Source of the DNA: CAIOTO01 sp040389165
GTDB taxonomy: Bacteria; Pseudomonadota; Alphaproteobacteria; Paracaedibacterales; CAIOTO01
NCBI GenBank assembly: GCA_040389165.1
Contig: JAZKAK010000021.1
Span: 1 to 64,000 of the forward strand
DNA length: 64,000 nt
Direction of reading: 5' to 3'
Made by a program: the position numbers and the translations under genes. The notes under the pieces are model-generated. The model had not been told where the DNA came from, did no database searches, and was given only the letters and a program-made list of their open reading frames with translations. Positions 8,556 through 18,070 of the stretch are shown here, piece by piece; the stretch's first letter is position 1; each line of letters starts with the position of its first letter.

Positions 8556-9769
8556 GAAGCCAATACTTGACCTGCTGATATTTCATCACTTTGTGTTTCA
8601 TTCAAAAAACCGGATTGAAAGAGCTTAAAGACGCACCAACAGGTTGGTACAAAAACAAGTGAACACACCCATGCATAAGAAATAAGCTCGTCATTGTATA
8701 CATTGCCCATTAAGCCTACAAAGGCAAAGACAAGAAATGCCCGCACCGACATAATCGCTGACGACGCGACGCCCTTATGCTCTGGAAAAATTTCAAGTGA
8801 CAACGTGAAAATAATTGCATACACAATAGCATCACCAAATGCCACAAGCATCATCGCTATAGTAACAAAAATCGCTGCATGTGAACCCATTAGACCTAAC
8901 GCTAAAATACAGAGCATACCTGTTGTAAAGAAGCCCATGCCAACAGCTACACTTTTTCGCTTACCAAGACGCGACATCAAACCTCCTGCAAAAATACTCA
9001 TCACAGAAAAGCTAGCGACAATAATACCTTGATGCAAGGCGTAACCATTTAGAGATAATCCAAACGTCTTTGTATATAAAAATGCCGCACATGCAATAAA
9101 CGCCATATAGGCAGCACACAGCAAACTTGGCACGCTTGATGCATGGATAAATGTTTTATTACTGAACACACGTTTATAATCGCGTACTAGCTTTCCTACT
9201 GAAAATGCGGACCGTTCGTGACGCGTCTCTGGTAAAAAGAATACGAGAAGCAACCATGAGACAAGCGATAGAAATGCCACGACGGCATAATTTCCACGCC
9301 AACCAATGGCCTGATTAATAAAACTACCCGCAATTGGCGCTACTGACATGAAGATGGTCAAGGCCGAATTCATAATTCCAATACGCTTAAGTGATTCTGT
9401 ACCTTGATACGTATCTGCAATCATAGCAAATACCACGACAGCAGAGGCACTTGCGCCAATACCTTGAATAAAACGTGCGGCTAAAAGCATTTCAATCGAT
9501 GGTGACCAAACACAGCCAAGCGCACCGACAACCATCAACGCGTTGCCAATCACCATAATGGGCCTGCGTCCATAACTATCTGATAGCGCTCCATATAAAA
9601 GACTCGCAAAACAAAAGCCAAGGAAATTAACAGCAATTGTATATTGGATCATACCTTCCGATACATTGAAATGCTTGGACATATCAGGAAAACTTGGCGC
9701 AGACATATCTGTTTCGATACAACACACAATCAGTGATAGAATAAGCAGGGGAAATAGTAATTTTTGCAT
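8552..9769 (-). CDS. MFS transporter, Bcr/CflA-type drug efflux
   Basis: Inner-membrane major facilitator of 405 residues with about 12 hydrophobic segments. It has the motif-A loop LYGALSDSYGRRPIM between the second and third helices and AARFIQGIGASASAVV, typical of Bcr/CflA (DHA1) multidrug exporters. The ATG at 9769 has AGGAA about 8 nt upstream. It forms an operon with sdhE by a 4-bp overlap, an association with no obvious functional meaning. Confidence 0.88.
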   Translation of the reverse strand: MQKLLFPLLILSLIVCCIETDMSAPSFPDMSKHFNVSEGMIQYTIAVNFLGFCFASLLYGALSDSYGRRPIMVIGNALMVVGALGCVWSPSIEMLLAARFIQGIGASASAVVVFAMIADTYQGTESLKRIGIMNSALTIFMSVAPIAGSFINQAIGWRGNYAVVAFLSLVSWLLLVFFLPETRHERSAFSVGKLVRDYKRVFSNKTFIHASSVPSLLCAAYMAFIACAAFLYTKTFGLSLNGYALHQGIIVASFSVMSIFAGGLMSRLGKRKSVAVGMGFFTTGMLCILALGLMGSHAAIFVTIAMMLVAFGDAIVYAIIFTLSLEIFPEHKGVASSAIMSVRAFLVFAFVGLMGNVYNDELISYAWVCSLVFVPTCWCVFKLFQSGFLNETQSDEISAGQVLAS

Positions 9770-9831
9770 AATAATGTTCCTAATTTTGGATAACCTAATT
9801 TTACAAAAGGGTATCCATTGTATATCAATAG

Positions 9832-11172
9832 TTACGAAATTTTAGCGATAGAATCCTCTGCTACAGCTTGACTAACATAGTCATACTGTGCCGGACTAAG
9901 ACTGAGCTTCATCGTTGTACCAAAATCGGTATCTTCACGAAAAACTACAACACCACGCCGATAACACCACGCCAAAAGGGCGCCGTCTTCAATCGGCAAA
10001 TTTAGCTGATATAGGGCAACATCTTCGTGCAAAGCCTCCTGTATACTAAGCAAAAGCGAATCAATTCCCTCGCCTGATTGTGCAGAAACTGCAACAGACT
10101 GGTTGGAACGATCCGAACGATTAACAGTAGCATTCTTAATATCTTCTGGCAATAAATCAATTTTATTGTATACATCAATTAAGGTGGGCTTCACAAATTC
10201 AACATCATAGTCAACCTCAAGTTGATCGAGCACATGAAATACATCTGCTCTTTGCGCTTCGTGATCATCATGCGCGACATCTGACACATGCAATATAACA
10301 GAGGCTTCGCAAACTTCCTCGAGTGTGGCACGAAATGCTGCCACCAGTTGCGTTGGAAGGTTCGAGATAAAACCAACCGTATCAGACAGCAATACAGTAC
10401 GACCATTCGGCAATTTGATCGGGCGAATAGTTGGGTCAAGTGTTGCGAATAATAAATCTTTTGCGAATACGTCCGAATTCGTCAATCGATTAAAAAGCGT
10501 GGATTTTCCTGCATTTGTATAACCAACAAGCGCTACCATCGGCACATCTGATCGTATACGTTGCTTGCGGTGCAAGCTTCGCGTACGCTTCACTTGATCA
10601 AGATCACGCTCTAATTTCATGATCTTTCCATCAATCATACGACGATCAAGCTCAATTTGACTTTCCCCTGGGCCGCCCGTAAAACCGAACCCACCACGCT
10701 GACGTTCAAGATGCGTCCATGCACGCACAAGACGACTACGCAAATGCTTTAAAAGTGCGAGATCTACTTGCAATCGCCCTTCTGCTGTTCGAGCGCGTCT
10801 GCCAAAAATCTCAAGGATCAAACCCGTTCGATCAATCACTTTACATTTGAGACCGGTCTCAAGATTACGCTGCTGAATAGGCGTAAGTGTTGTATCGAAT
10901 ACAGCCAGCTTCACATCTTCAGCCACCACGATTTGACATAAGTTTGCCACGTTCCCCGATCCAATTAGGGTTGCTGGATTCTTTTTCTGAATGGGAATTG
11001 CTTGATGATAACATACATCGAGATCAATGGCTTCGGCTAGTCCTAATGCCTCTTCTATACTTGCTTCAATCGTGCGCGCCAACGGTTCTTTTTGACGCTT
11101 ATTGTACACATGCACCAGAATCGCTTTAGTGTGCATTGATGTTGGGATATCGAAGGGGGAATCATAGGACAT
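9832..11172 (-). CDS. hflX: Ribosome-associated GTPase HflX
   Basis: HflX is a GTPase that binds 50S subunits and splits stalled ribosomes under stress. The N-terminal HflX domain is followed by the hallmark GGFGFTGGPGESQIE (about 160-174), then the G domain with GYTNAGKS (217-224), DTVGFI and NKID. Length (446) is typical. In many proteobacteria hfq precedes hflX; no hfq is seen here within 1 kb. Confidence 0.95.
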   Translation of the reverse strand: MSYDSPFDIPTSMHTKAILVHVYNKRQKEPLARTIEASIEEALGLAEAIDLDVCYHQAIPIQKKNPATLIGSGNVANLCQIVVAEDVKLAVFDTTLTPIQQRNLETGLKCKVIDRTGLILEIFGRRARTAEGRLQVDLALLKHLRSRLVRAWTHLERQRGGFGFTGGPGESQIELDRRMIDGKIMKLERDLDQVKRTRSLHRKQRIRSDVPMVALVGYTNAGKSTLFNRLTNSDVFAKDLLFATLDPTIRPIKLPNGRTVLLSDTVGFISNLPTQLVAAFRATLEEVCEASVILHVSDVAHDDHEAQRADVFHVLDQLEVDYDVEFVKPTLIDVYNKIDLLPEDIKNATVNRSDRSNQSVAVSAQSGEGIDSLLLSIQEALHEDVALYQLNLPIEDGALLAWCYRRGVVVFREDTDFGTTMKLSLSPAQYDYVSQAVAEDSIAKIS

Positions 11173-11370
11173 GGTGGCACCGCATTAGTGTACGTTCACC
11201 GTAGTTTAGCGGATTTAACCGCTAGACACACCTTAAAAGGTATTTATCAAATTTTTAAAAAATCACAAGCTTAGTTTTGGAATTACCATCACAAAACAAC
11301 ATAGCTCTTTATGAGCAAAAAACATCATCAACTCTATTTTTCATAAAAGCTAGAGAATTATAATCTAGTC

Positions 11371-12435
11371 CTAGCTTAGCTTTCTCATTTCTAAATATGT
11401 GATTTCATTTCCCCTGCTGTTCCAATATGGGAACATTCCCTCGCAAACAGATAACGTGCAATTATCACTCATGTTCTGCTTGTTAAATTTTTCAATATAG
11501 TCTTTGTATTGAGTCCGTAAAAGCACCCTGTAATATGGAGACATTCCACGTTCAGAACGAAAGGTGTCACGTGTTGCTGGAACCCACACACGGGAACGAG
11601 GACTAATTGCCATTTCCAGCTTATCCGATACGAGTTTAAAACGTTTTTCTCCAAAAGCCATTATTTTTGTCTCTGAATCATAGAAACCAGATGTACAATC
11701 CGTATTGTCAAAAATCATATTTCCATCTACTTTTAACATTGCACAAAAGAACTCAAGATTTTCTACTGTAAGCAGTTTATATTTCATAACTGAAAGATCA
11801 GGTATTATTAAATCAAAACAAGCCCCAAATTGCTGAAGCATCATTTTATGTAATTCAATCTCAGTAAAATCGCCGTGTATGAATTGCTTATCCCAAACAG
11901 CTTTTGAAACGATGCCTGCCCTATTATTCATATGAGCATATTGATCCCCGAACTTACGATTCGCATCCACATAAATAATGCCAGGCTCCTGATCAAAACC
12001 ATTGTTAGCATCTAAATTAAAGTGATGACGTTCATCTGGTGCGGCACCTAGCACAAGCACAATTTTCTTGTTTTCTTGTTTGTAAATTCTGATTTCTTCG
12101 CTAACTGCATTTATGCTTCTAAGCATAGAAGAGCCTTTGTTGTGGTTATCGAGCACAGCGACAAACCAATCACGAAACGTATTTTGCTTTATATCACTGT
12201 AATCAAAAATATTTTCATAACGTTCTTCATCATTGGATTCACAGATAAATGCGATATCAAATGTACCGCTCATATTGATTTGATCAATCAATTTACGCGA
12301 GAGTTTTTCTGTTAAGCGCAGAATTTCAAAGTGATTAAATCGAACATCGTCTGAGCCTAGCTCATTCCTTTTATCATAAATCGAAATCAGCCCTACCGCA
12401 TTCTTTAAAGGCCAATGAATAAGCTGAGTTGCCAT
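11371..12435 (-). CDS. Methyltransferase-like protein of unknown function
   Basis: No family is recognised with confidence. The middle shows a Rossmann pattern resembling a class I SAM-dependent methyltransferase: VLVLGAAP (motif I), GIIYVDAN (motif II), FDLIIPD (motif IV) and LKVDGNMIFDN. The N-terminal 130 residues and C-terminus have no clear match. The start is uncertain: ATG at 12435, or in-frame TTG at 12447. It lies about 20 bp downstream of a small secreted-protein gene on the same strand, suggesting a two-gene operon. A methyltransferase role is inference. Confidence 0.6.
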   Translation of the reverse strand: MATQLIHWPLKNAVGLISIYDKRNELGSDDVRFNHFEILRLTEKLSRKLIDQINMSGTFDIAFICESNDEERYENIFDYSDIKQNTFRDWFVAVLDNHNKGSSMLRSINAVSEEIRIYKQENKKIVLVLGAAPDERHHFNLDANNGFDQEPGIIYVDANRKFGDQYAHMNNRAGIVSKAVWDKQFIHGDFTEIELHKMMLQQFGACFDLIIPDLSVMKYKLLTVENLEFFCAMLKVDGNMIFDNTDCTSGFYDSETKIMAFGEKRFKLVSDKLEMAISPRSRVWVPATRDTFRSERGMSPYYRVLLRTQYKDYIEKFNKQNMSDNCTLSVCEGMFPYWNSRGNEITYLEMRKLS

Positions 12436-12456
12436 GACAGCTTTCAAAATTAGTTC

Positions 12457-12708
12457 TTACTGCCCTGGAAGTGCATGGCTAGCCGTACTTACTCTGGTTT
12501 CATCCTGCAGAACGAAATTAATATTTTCAGTTTGCTCTGACCACAAATATGTTTCCATAGGATTTTTATTAAATAGATCACAACGCACACTATCTTGTTT
12601 GCCAATAAATTCAGCTGAGTATTGAACATCAGAGGCAGCTGATACACAACATGTTATAACCAAAAAGGTTAACCATATAAAATTAAACGTAATATTGTTA
12701 TGCGGCAT
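12457..12708 (-). CDS. Small secreted protein of unknown function
   Basis: An 83-residue protein with an N-terminal signal peptide (hydrophobic IWLTFLVITCC followed by VSAAS, a plausible signal-peptidase site). The mature part is about 60 polar residues with one cysteine. I chose the ATG at 12708 because AGGAA sits about 8 nt upstream and the signal peptide then begins correctly. A longer reading frame to 12762 lacks support. It is the first gene of a likely operon with the methyltransferase-like gene. Confidence 0.55.
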   Translation of the reverse strand: MPHNNITFNFIWLTFLVITCCVSAASDVQYSAEFIGKQDSVRCDLFNKNPMETYLWSEQTENINFVLQDETRVSTASHALPGQ

Positions 12709-13042
12709 AAATTTATTCCTATATGAAAAACACCATCTACCATACATATAAGAACGATACATAGAACATACAAGTTATATATTCATATTATGCTAATATT
12801 TGCATGACAAATGGATTCGCTCATTCAACAGTTACACGCACATTTGCATCATCCATAGGATATGTATCTTATTCCGCATGCAACTCTTGCTGACTGCACT
12901 TCATTTTAGAACAAATGCTGCCCAGCCCATATTAAGCTAATTTTTAAAAAAATTGATTAAAGATGTTGAATTTCGTTTGTTTTTTCAACCATAGGTTTTA
13001 TAACTAAAAATAAGGCTTCATTTTCATTACAGGTATATCTTT
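12709..13042. other. Intergenic region, divergent promoters expected
   Basis: About 330 bp, very AT-rich, between the divergent small secreted-protein gene and ilvA. Both genes must start here. No RNA gene, repeat or strong hairpin was found. Its two nearest TTAA pairs are 8 and 9 nt apart and so do not fit the CtrA spacing. Confidence 0.5.
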
Positions 13043-14326
13043 ATGGAACAATCAGCACTCAATCTTTATGAGACCTCTCCTGAAACGAAAAAAATTGTTG
13101 AGTCCATTACCTTTGAAAAAATAGAAGCTGCCGCAAAAGAGTTAGAATCAGTAGTTCATCGCACACCAACCATTAAATCCGCTTGGCTGAGCCAATTTAT
13201 TGAAGGCGATGTTTTCCTTAAGCTTGAAAATCTGCAAATCACGGGCTCCTTCAAGCCAAGAGGTGCTTACATTTGCATGAACAATCTCACCGATGAAGAA
13301 AAAAGACGCGGTGTGATTACGATGTCAGCAGGCAATCATGCACAAGGTGTCGCGTATCATGCACAACGAATGGGAATAGCGGCAACGATTGTGATGCCTG
13401 AAACCACCCCTATCGCAAAAGTTGAACGCACACGTAGCTATGGTGCATCCATTATTTTGCATGGCCAAACCGTGCTTGATGCACGTGATTTTGCTTTGCA
13501 ATTAATGAAAAAAAATAATTATGCGCTCATACACCCTTTTGATGATCCTAATATTATTATTGGCCAAGCGTCCATTGCCATTGAAATGTTAACTGATATT
13601 CCAAATTTAGACGTTTTGCTGATTCCAATTGGCGGCGGAGGTCTTGCAAGCGGCATTGGCATCGTTGCAAAGCACTTAAACTCTTCCATTCAAATTATTG
13701 GCGTACAATCACTTTATTGCCCTTCCACTGCTGAAGTATTATTCCCAAACAGCTTACAAATTGGCACACGAAAAGAATCACAAACAATTGCCGAAGGAAT
13801 TGCTATCAAATTTCCAGGACGCATAAATTTGGCCATATTGCGAAATGTTTTAGATGATATGCTTATCGTTAATGAAGCAATGATTGAAAATGCTATGGAA
13901 GCACTAATCATTAATAATAAAATAGTTGTTGAAGGCGCTGGTGCGGCAGGTGTGGCCGCAATTCTTGCCAGAAAAGAGATATTTAAAGGCAAACGTGTAG
14001 GAACGATCGTCTGTGGTGGCAATGTTGACTCGCGTATATTATCCAGCTTACTCATGCGTGGACTTGTACATGAAGGAAGGCTTGTTCGTTTAAAGATTGA
14101 AATTAGCGACAATCCTGGTATCTTGGGTCATCTATCACAAATCATTGGTAAAGCAGGCGGCAATATCTTTGAGATTAGCCATCAACGCTTTTTCAATAAA
14201 ACAATGATTAAAATGGCCTTTGTTGATGCCGTCATCGAAACGAGAGACGCAAACCATGCACACCAGATTTGCAGAGCGCTCATTGAAGGCGGACATCCAA
14301 CACAGATCATGGAAGACTCGTTCTAA
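13043..14326 (+). CDS. ilvA: Threonine ammonia-lyase with ACT domain
   Basis: PLP enzyme that deaminates threonine to 2-oxobutanoate, the first step towards isoleucine. The PLP lysine is in GSFKPRGA (Lys71), and the phosphate-binding glycine loop IGGGGLASG follows. A C-terminal ACT domain (from about residue 346, LVRLKIEISDNPGILG) suggests amino-acid feedback control. At 427 residues it is the shorter TdcB-plus-ACT form. It lies 20 bp upstream of prfB and is probably co-transcribed with it. Confidence 0.92.
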   Translation: MEQSALNLYETSPETKKIVESITFEKIEAAAKELESVVHRTPTIKSAWLSQFIEGDVFLKLENLQITGSFKPRGAYICMNNLTDEEKRRGVITMSAGNHAQGVAYHAQRMGIAATIVMPETTPIAKVERTRSYGASIILHGQTVLDARDFALQLMKKNNYALIHPFDDPNIIIGQASIAIEMLTDIPNLDVLLIPIGGGGLASGIGIVAKHLNSSIQIIGVQSLYCPSTAEVLFPNSLQIGTRKESQTIAEGIAIKFPGRINLAILRNVLDDMLIVNEAMIENAMEALIINNKIVVEGAGAAGVAAILARKEIFKGKRVGTIVCGGNVDSRILSSLLMRGLVHEGRLVRLKIEISDNPGILGHLSQIIGKAGGNIFEISHQRFFNKTMIKMAFVDAVIETRDANHAHQICRALIEGGHPTQIMEDSF

Positions 14327-14346
14327 CTTACAGAGGAAATAGTACT

Positions 14347-15448
14347 ATGCGCGCCGAAATCGAACAAATCGTTGAATCAATCGCTCAGTCAGTAGCACTT
14401 CTACGGAGGCATCTTTGACTTTGACGCAGCACAAGAACGGCTTGATACATTAAATCAGCACGCAGAGTCCCCTACCCTCTGGGATAATCCCACTGAGGCC
14501 CAAACCCTGCTAAAAGAACGCGATACAGTCAATGCATCTATACAGCGTATCCTTAAATTCGAACAATCTGTTATCGATAACACCGAACTTCTTGCCTTAA
14601 GCGAAGAAGAAGGTGATGAAGCGTTAGCACTCGAATCTGAACAAGCACTCATAGCACTCAAGCGCGAGGCCGATCGATTACAACTTGAAACTCTATTGTC
14701 TGGTGAAGCAGATGATAACCATTGCTTTCTTGAAATCAACGCAGGCGCAGGCGGAACAGAAGCTCAAGATTGGGCAGAAATGCTTTCACGCATGTACATG
14801 CGGTGGGGTGAAAAACGTGGTTTTAAGTTGGAACTTATGGATGAAAATCCAGGAGAAGAAGCGGGCATTAAATCAATGACCATGCAAATAAAAGGACATC
14901 AAGCTTACGGTTGGTTAAAAGGTGAAAGCGGCGTACATCGACTTGTGCGTATTTCTCCATTCGATGCAAATGCACGACGTCACACAAGCTTTGCCTCTGT
15001 ATGGGTATATCCTGTTGTGGACGAAAACATTAATGTTGAATACGAAGAAAAAGACCTGCGCATTGATACATATCGCGCATCGGGCGCCGGCGGTCAACAC
15101 GTCAATAAAACCGAAAGCGCAATCCGTATCACCCACATGCCAACAGGTATCGTTGTACAATGTCAAAACGATCGATCGCAACATAAAAATCGCGCACAGG
15201 CCTATAAAATGCTCAAAGCACGTTTGTATGAACGTGAACTCCGTATGCGTGAAGAGAAGAACAATGTGCAAAATGCAGGAAAGTCAGATATTGGTTGGGG
15301 GCATCAAATCAGATCTTACGTATTACAACCATATCAACTGGTGAAAGATACACGCACCGGTGCCGAAAAAGGAAATGCACATGGTGTGCTTGACGGAGAT
15401 ATTGATGAATTTCTTGAGGCTGCTCTTGCCCATAAATTGGTGGACTAA
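14347..15448 (+). CDS. prfB: Peptide chain release factor 2, programmed +1 frameshift
   Basis: RF2 releases nascent chains at UGA and UAA. The gene is in two frames. ATG 14347 is followed by 23 codons ending in CTT, then an in-frame TGA (14416-14418). Reading continues in the +1 frame from GAC (14417) to the stop at 15448, giving about 366 residues. The slip site CTT-TGA-C preceded by GGAGG is the classical RF2 autoregulatory signal. The post-shift N-terminus (FDFDAAQERLDTL), the stop-recognition motif SPF in RISPFDANARRHTS, and GAGGQHVNKTESAIR (GGQ catalytic motif) confirm RF2. An ORF finder would see only 14696-15448. Confidence 0.96.
14406..14419 (+). promoter_or_regulatory. RF2 programmed frameshift site
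   Basis: GGAGG (14405-14409) stands three bases before CTT TGA C (14413-14419). The internal Shine-Dalgarno plus slippery CUU and a weak UGA-C stop is the conserved signal by which low RF2 raises its own synthesis. Confidence 0.93.
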
Positions 15449-15546
15449 TACCAATTTTACACAATTTCGATTAGTGCAGCCCTCTTCAATATCTGCGTTG
15501 CTCGGGTACGAGTGGGAACGAACGCTGCTCGAATTTTGATGTCTTC

Positions 15547-15561
15547 GTTCGCGTTGCGAAC
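15547..15561. other. Short hairpin in prfB-holB gap
   Basis: A 6-bp stem GTTCGC / GCGAAC with a 3-nt loop lies in a comparatively GC-rich 147-bp spacer. The spacer (15449-15595) contains several CGTTCG/CGAACG blocks and looks like a degenerate palindromic repeat. No gene was seen. Confidence 0.35.
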
Positions 15562-15595
15562 TTCATACTCAAAACTTTTTAAAAATGGTACAATT

Positions 15596-16402
15596 ATGGA
15601 TATGTCTTTCGATCGGCTCACACATCTTTTTGACAACGGACATTTAGCCCCCTGTTGGTTGATTCATGGTGAACCACAAAAAACGCGCGCCTTTGCTGAC
15701 AAACTTATTTCGCATGTATTCACATCGCCTCTTAACGGGCATGGTATGCGTGCAGAACTTATCGAACGACATGTTAAAAATGGTTCTTTTGGTAATTTTA
15801 TCGTAATTCAAAAAAATGACGCTGCAACAGAAATTGTTATTGACCAGCTGGCGCCATTATTAGATTTTTTACATAAAAGTCCACTTGTTCCTGGCTGGCG
15901 TATTGTTCTCATCGATCAAATAACGCACTTGAATCGTTTTTGTGCCAATAGTTTATTGAAAAGCCTTGAAGAACCGCCTCAACGCACTTTGTTTCTGCTG
16001 TTGTGCCAATCACTTGGCACCCTACTTCCCACCATTCGATCTCGTTGTCAAATTTTATCACTCGCAGAAGAAAACGAAAGCGGTGTAACACTGCCATATA
16101 AAAATGAAGCCATCGAACTTTTACAGCTTGCACGACAAGGCAATTTCGCGCGGATTCAACAGATATGTGAGCGAGTTACTGGTGGGGATAAAACTGTTTA
16201 TGACGCGCTAGCAACCACGCTTTTTGATACAATCTATCAAGAAGCCCTTGTCACAAAAAGCGGGCAATCGGCTGAACTTTGGTTAACGTTTACCCGTTTC
16301 TGGACAGATTCAAAAACAACACATCTTGACCGTCAACATGCGTTTTTCACGATACTTGCTAGCGTCGACAATCCAATGTTCTTACAAAACGCACTTGCTT
16401 AG
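15596..16402 (+). CDS. holB: DNA polymerase III subunit delta'
   Basis: Clamp-loader subunit delta' of the replicase. The segment NSLLKSLEEPPQRTLFLLLC and the downstream TIRSRCQ are the signature of the DnaX/HolB AAA+ family. The N-terminal HGEPQKTRAFADKL replaces a functional P-loop, as expected for delta', which does not hydrolyse ATP. The ATG at 15596 (MDMSFDRLTHLF) gives 268 residues. An upstream in-frame extension to 15512 runs into repeat-like DNA. The usual partner tmk is not adjacent. Confidence 0.88.
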   Translation: MDMSFDRLTHLFDNGHLAPCWLIHGEPQKTRAFADKLISHVFTSPLNGHGMRAELIERHVKNGSFGNFIVIQKNDAATEIVIDQLAPLLDFLHKSPLVPGWRIVLIDQITHLNRFCANSLLKSLEEPPQRTLFLLLCQSLGTLLPTIRSRCQILSLAEENESGVTLPYKNEAIELLQLARQGNFARIQQICERVTGGDKTVYDALATTLFDTIYQEALVTKSGQSAELWLTFTRFWTDSKTTHLDRQHAFFTILASVDNPMFLQNALA

Positions 16403-16461
16403 AATTCTTATAACGTATATACGCAAAAATATACAATAATTATACATGAAAATTGAATTGT

Positions 16462-17262
16462 TTATTCCTCTTTTGAACGAATAACAAAAAGACCAACGAT
16501 TAGAACGGCAATACTAACAATTCCCACAATAATGGATGCAAGTGCATTTAGCTCTGGCGTAATGCCTAAACGCACACTTGAGAAAATCAAAATCGGCAGT
16601 GTTGTTGCGCCAGGACCCGATAAGAAGCTTGCTAACACTACATCATCAAGCGATAACGCAAATGCGAGCAACCAACCTGCCAACAATGCAGGCGCAATCA
16701 ATGGCAGCGTAATTGACAGAAATACGGTCACGGGGCGTGCGCCGAGATCTTGCGCAGCTTCCTCGATCGAGCGATCAAAATCTAATAATCGTGATCGTAC
16801 AACTAAGTACACATAGGATAGCGCAAGCGTTGTGTGCGCAATTGTAATTGTCATCATACCGCGCTCGGATGGCCAGCCAATCAAGCGCTCGAACGTAACG
16901 AACATTAATAACAAAGCTAGACCGGTGATTACTTCTGGCATGACAAGTGGTGCCGAGATGAGCCCACCAAATAATGTACGTCCCTTGAAATTCCCGAAAC
17001 GTACCATGGAAATTGCAGCAAAAGTACCCAAAACAACCGAGAATGTTGCCGCCATAGCCGCGATTTGAAAGCTCGTTGATACAGCATGAATAAGGGCGCT
17101 ATTTTCAAATAATAAAGAGTACCACCGCAAAGAAAATCCCGTCCACACGCCTGGCAAACGTGATTCATTAAACGAAAAAGTGATCAAAAATATGATTGGT
17201 AAATACAAAAAGGCATAGCCAATAATAAGCGCAGCTGTTCCTGATTTTGATGTGCGTTGCAT
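16462..17262 (-). CDS. potI: Polyamine ABC transporter permease PotI
   Basis: Inner-membrane permease of the polyamine importer, with six predicted helices. Its opening LYLPIIFLITFSFNESR and the cytoplasmic EAA loop (EEAAQDLGARPVTVFLSITLP) are typical of PotI/PotC. The ATG at 17262 (MQRTSKSG) is preferred over the upstream TTG reading. It stands alone on the minus strand, about 9 kb from potG and 12.5 kb from potH, so the expected potFGHI operon is split. Confidence 0.9.
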   Translation of the reverse strand: MQRTSKSGTAALIIGYAFLYLPIIFLITFSFNESRLPGVWTGFSLRWYSLLFENSALIHAVSTSFQIAAMAATFSVVLGTFAAISMVRFGNFKGRTLFGGLISAPLVMPEVITGLALLLMFVTFERLIGWPSERGMMTITIAHTTLALSYVYLVVRSRLLDFDRSIEEAAQDLGARPVTVFLSITLPLIAPALLAGWLLAFALSLDDVVLASFLSGPGATTLPILIFSSVRLGITPELNALASIIVGIVSIAVLIVGLFVIRSKEE

Positions 17263-17363
17263 ACATACTCGAACAAAAATAATTTCTTTCAATATACACA
17301 GATTTTATATACATGCATATAATTTTAGATTTGCCCCCACGCGCATGCTAATAGTCACTTTTC

Positions 17364-17388
17364 GTCATATATGGACGTATATTATGAC
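17364..17388. promoter_or_regulatory. Imperfect dyad, possible operator
   Basis: GTCATA at one end and TATGAC at the other frame a 25-bp imperfect inverted repeat in the potI/17503 divergent promoter region. It could bind a dimeric regulator. No family is assigned. Confidence 0.3.
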
Positions 17389-17436
17389 ACGTAGCAGAGG
17401 GAGATGACAAAACGTAACGAGTTATTTTATAAAAAA

Positions 17437-17469
17437 TTAACTCTTTATTAATAAATTCGTGATTATAAT
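17437..17469 (+). promoter_or_regulatory. CtrA-type site plus -10 box
   Basis: TTAA-CTCTTTA-TTAA (17437-17451) is followed by a perfect TATAAT at 17464-17469, 27 nt from the first base of the box, so the box would cover the -35 position. The gene starts 33 bp after the -10. The same spacing (26 or 27 nt) recurs at three other sites in this window. Confidence 0.65.
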
Positions 17470-17502
17470 CTACATACAAACGTTAACACATAGGATTTTA
17501 AA

Positions 17503-17910
17503 ATGAATAAAGTATCTATTTACATATACGCAATAAGCATGTTCTTTTTTGGCACAGGATGTATATTAAACGCAGAAGAAGCATCACCTGCAGATGATGA
17601 TGCAATGGCTGCATTTACAGATTTGCAAACTCAAGAAGCAGCAAAAAAAGCAGAATTAGTTGATATACAAACGCAAGAAAAAGCCGCAGCAATTGCAGCA
17701 GTTGCTGGACTTGAAGCCGCTGTAGCAGCTGAAACAGCCAATATAACCAGCATTAATAAGGAAGAAAATGAAAAGCTAACTGCGTTAAAGACACGCTTAG
17801 CCGAGGCGAAAAAAGCACAAGGTGTCGCACCACATCCGGCCGCACCTTCTAAGGCACCTTCTAAGGCACCTTCTAAGGCAACAGCAGCAGCACCAGCAGC
17901 ACATAAATAG
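17503..17910 (+). CDS. Ala-rich secreted protein with PSKA repeats
   Basis: A 135-residue protein of unknown function. An N-terminal signal peptide (residues 1-24, ending near GTGCILNAEE) may be a lipoprotein signal, though the residue three before the Cys is atypical. The body is Ala/Glu/Lys-rich and predicted helical or coiled-coil. The tail has three tandem SKAP units encoded by a perfect 12-bp DNA repeat (about 17846-17880). AGGA precedes the ATG. A CtrA-type box with TATAAT lies directly upstream. Confidence 0.6.
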   Translation: MNKVSIYIYAISMFFFGTGCILNAEEASPADDDAMAAFTDLQTQEAAKKAELVDIQTQEKAAAIAAVAGLEAAVAAETANITSINKEENEKLTALKTRLAEAKKAQGVAPHPAAPSKAPSKAPSKATAAAPAAHK

Positions 17911-17949
17911 ATTTTGATAAAACAAACCGCGCATTAAACAAAGTAATAA

Positions 17950-17980
17950 TTCCAGAGGCGTAATATCAAGTCCTCTGGAA
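17950..17980. terminator. Hairpin downstream of 17503 gene
   Basis: A perfect 9-bp stem (TTCCAGAGG / CCTCTGGAA) with a 13-nt loop lies 40 bp after the stop codon. No T-run follows on the plus strand, so it is a candidate terminator or mRNA end stabiliser. Confidence 0.45.
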
Positions 17981-18070
17981 GAGAATAAACACCAAAATGT
18001 ATAAAAAAACAAATCAAATGTTCAATTCAGGATTTCTGCTGATAATTTCATTCACGCATAAAAACAATAA

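Noticed and set aside
14455..14739. Minus-strand open frame over the prfB N-terminus
   Set aside because: It is the complement of the true RF2 reading frame.
15512..15595. Upstream extension of holB
   Set aside because: It reads through repeat-like spacer DNA; the ATG at 15596 begins the conserved domain.
17293..17502. Possible tRNA or small RNA gene in the potI/17503 gap
   Set aside because: No cloverleaf or T-loop consensus could be found; the region is explained by promoter elements.
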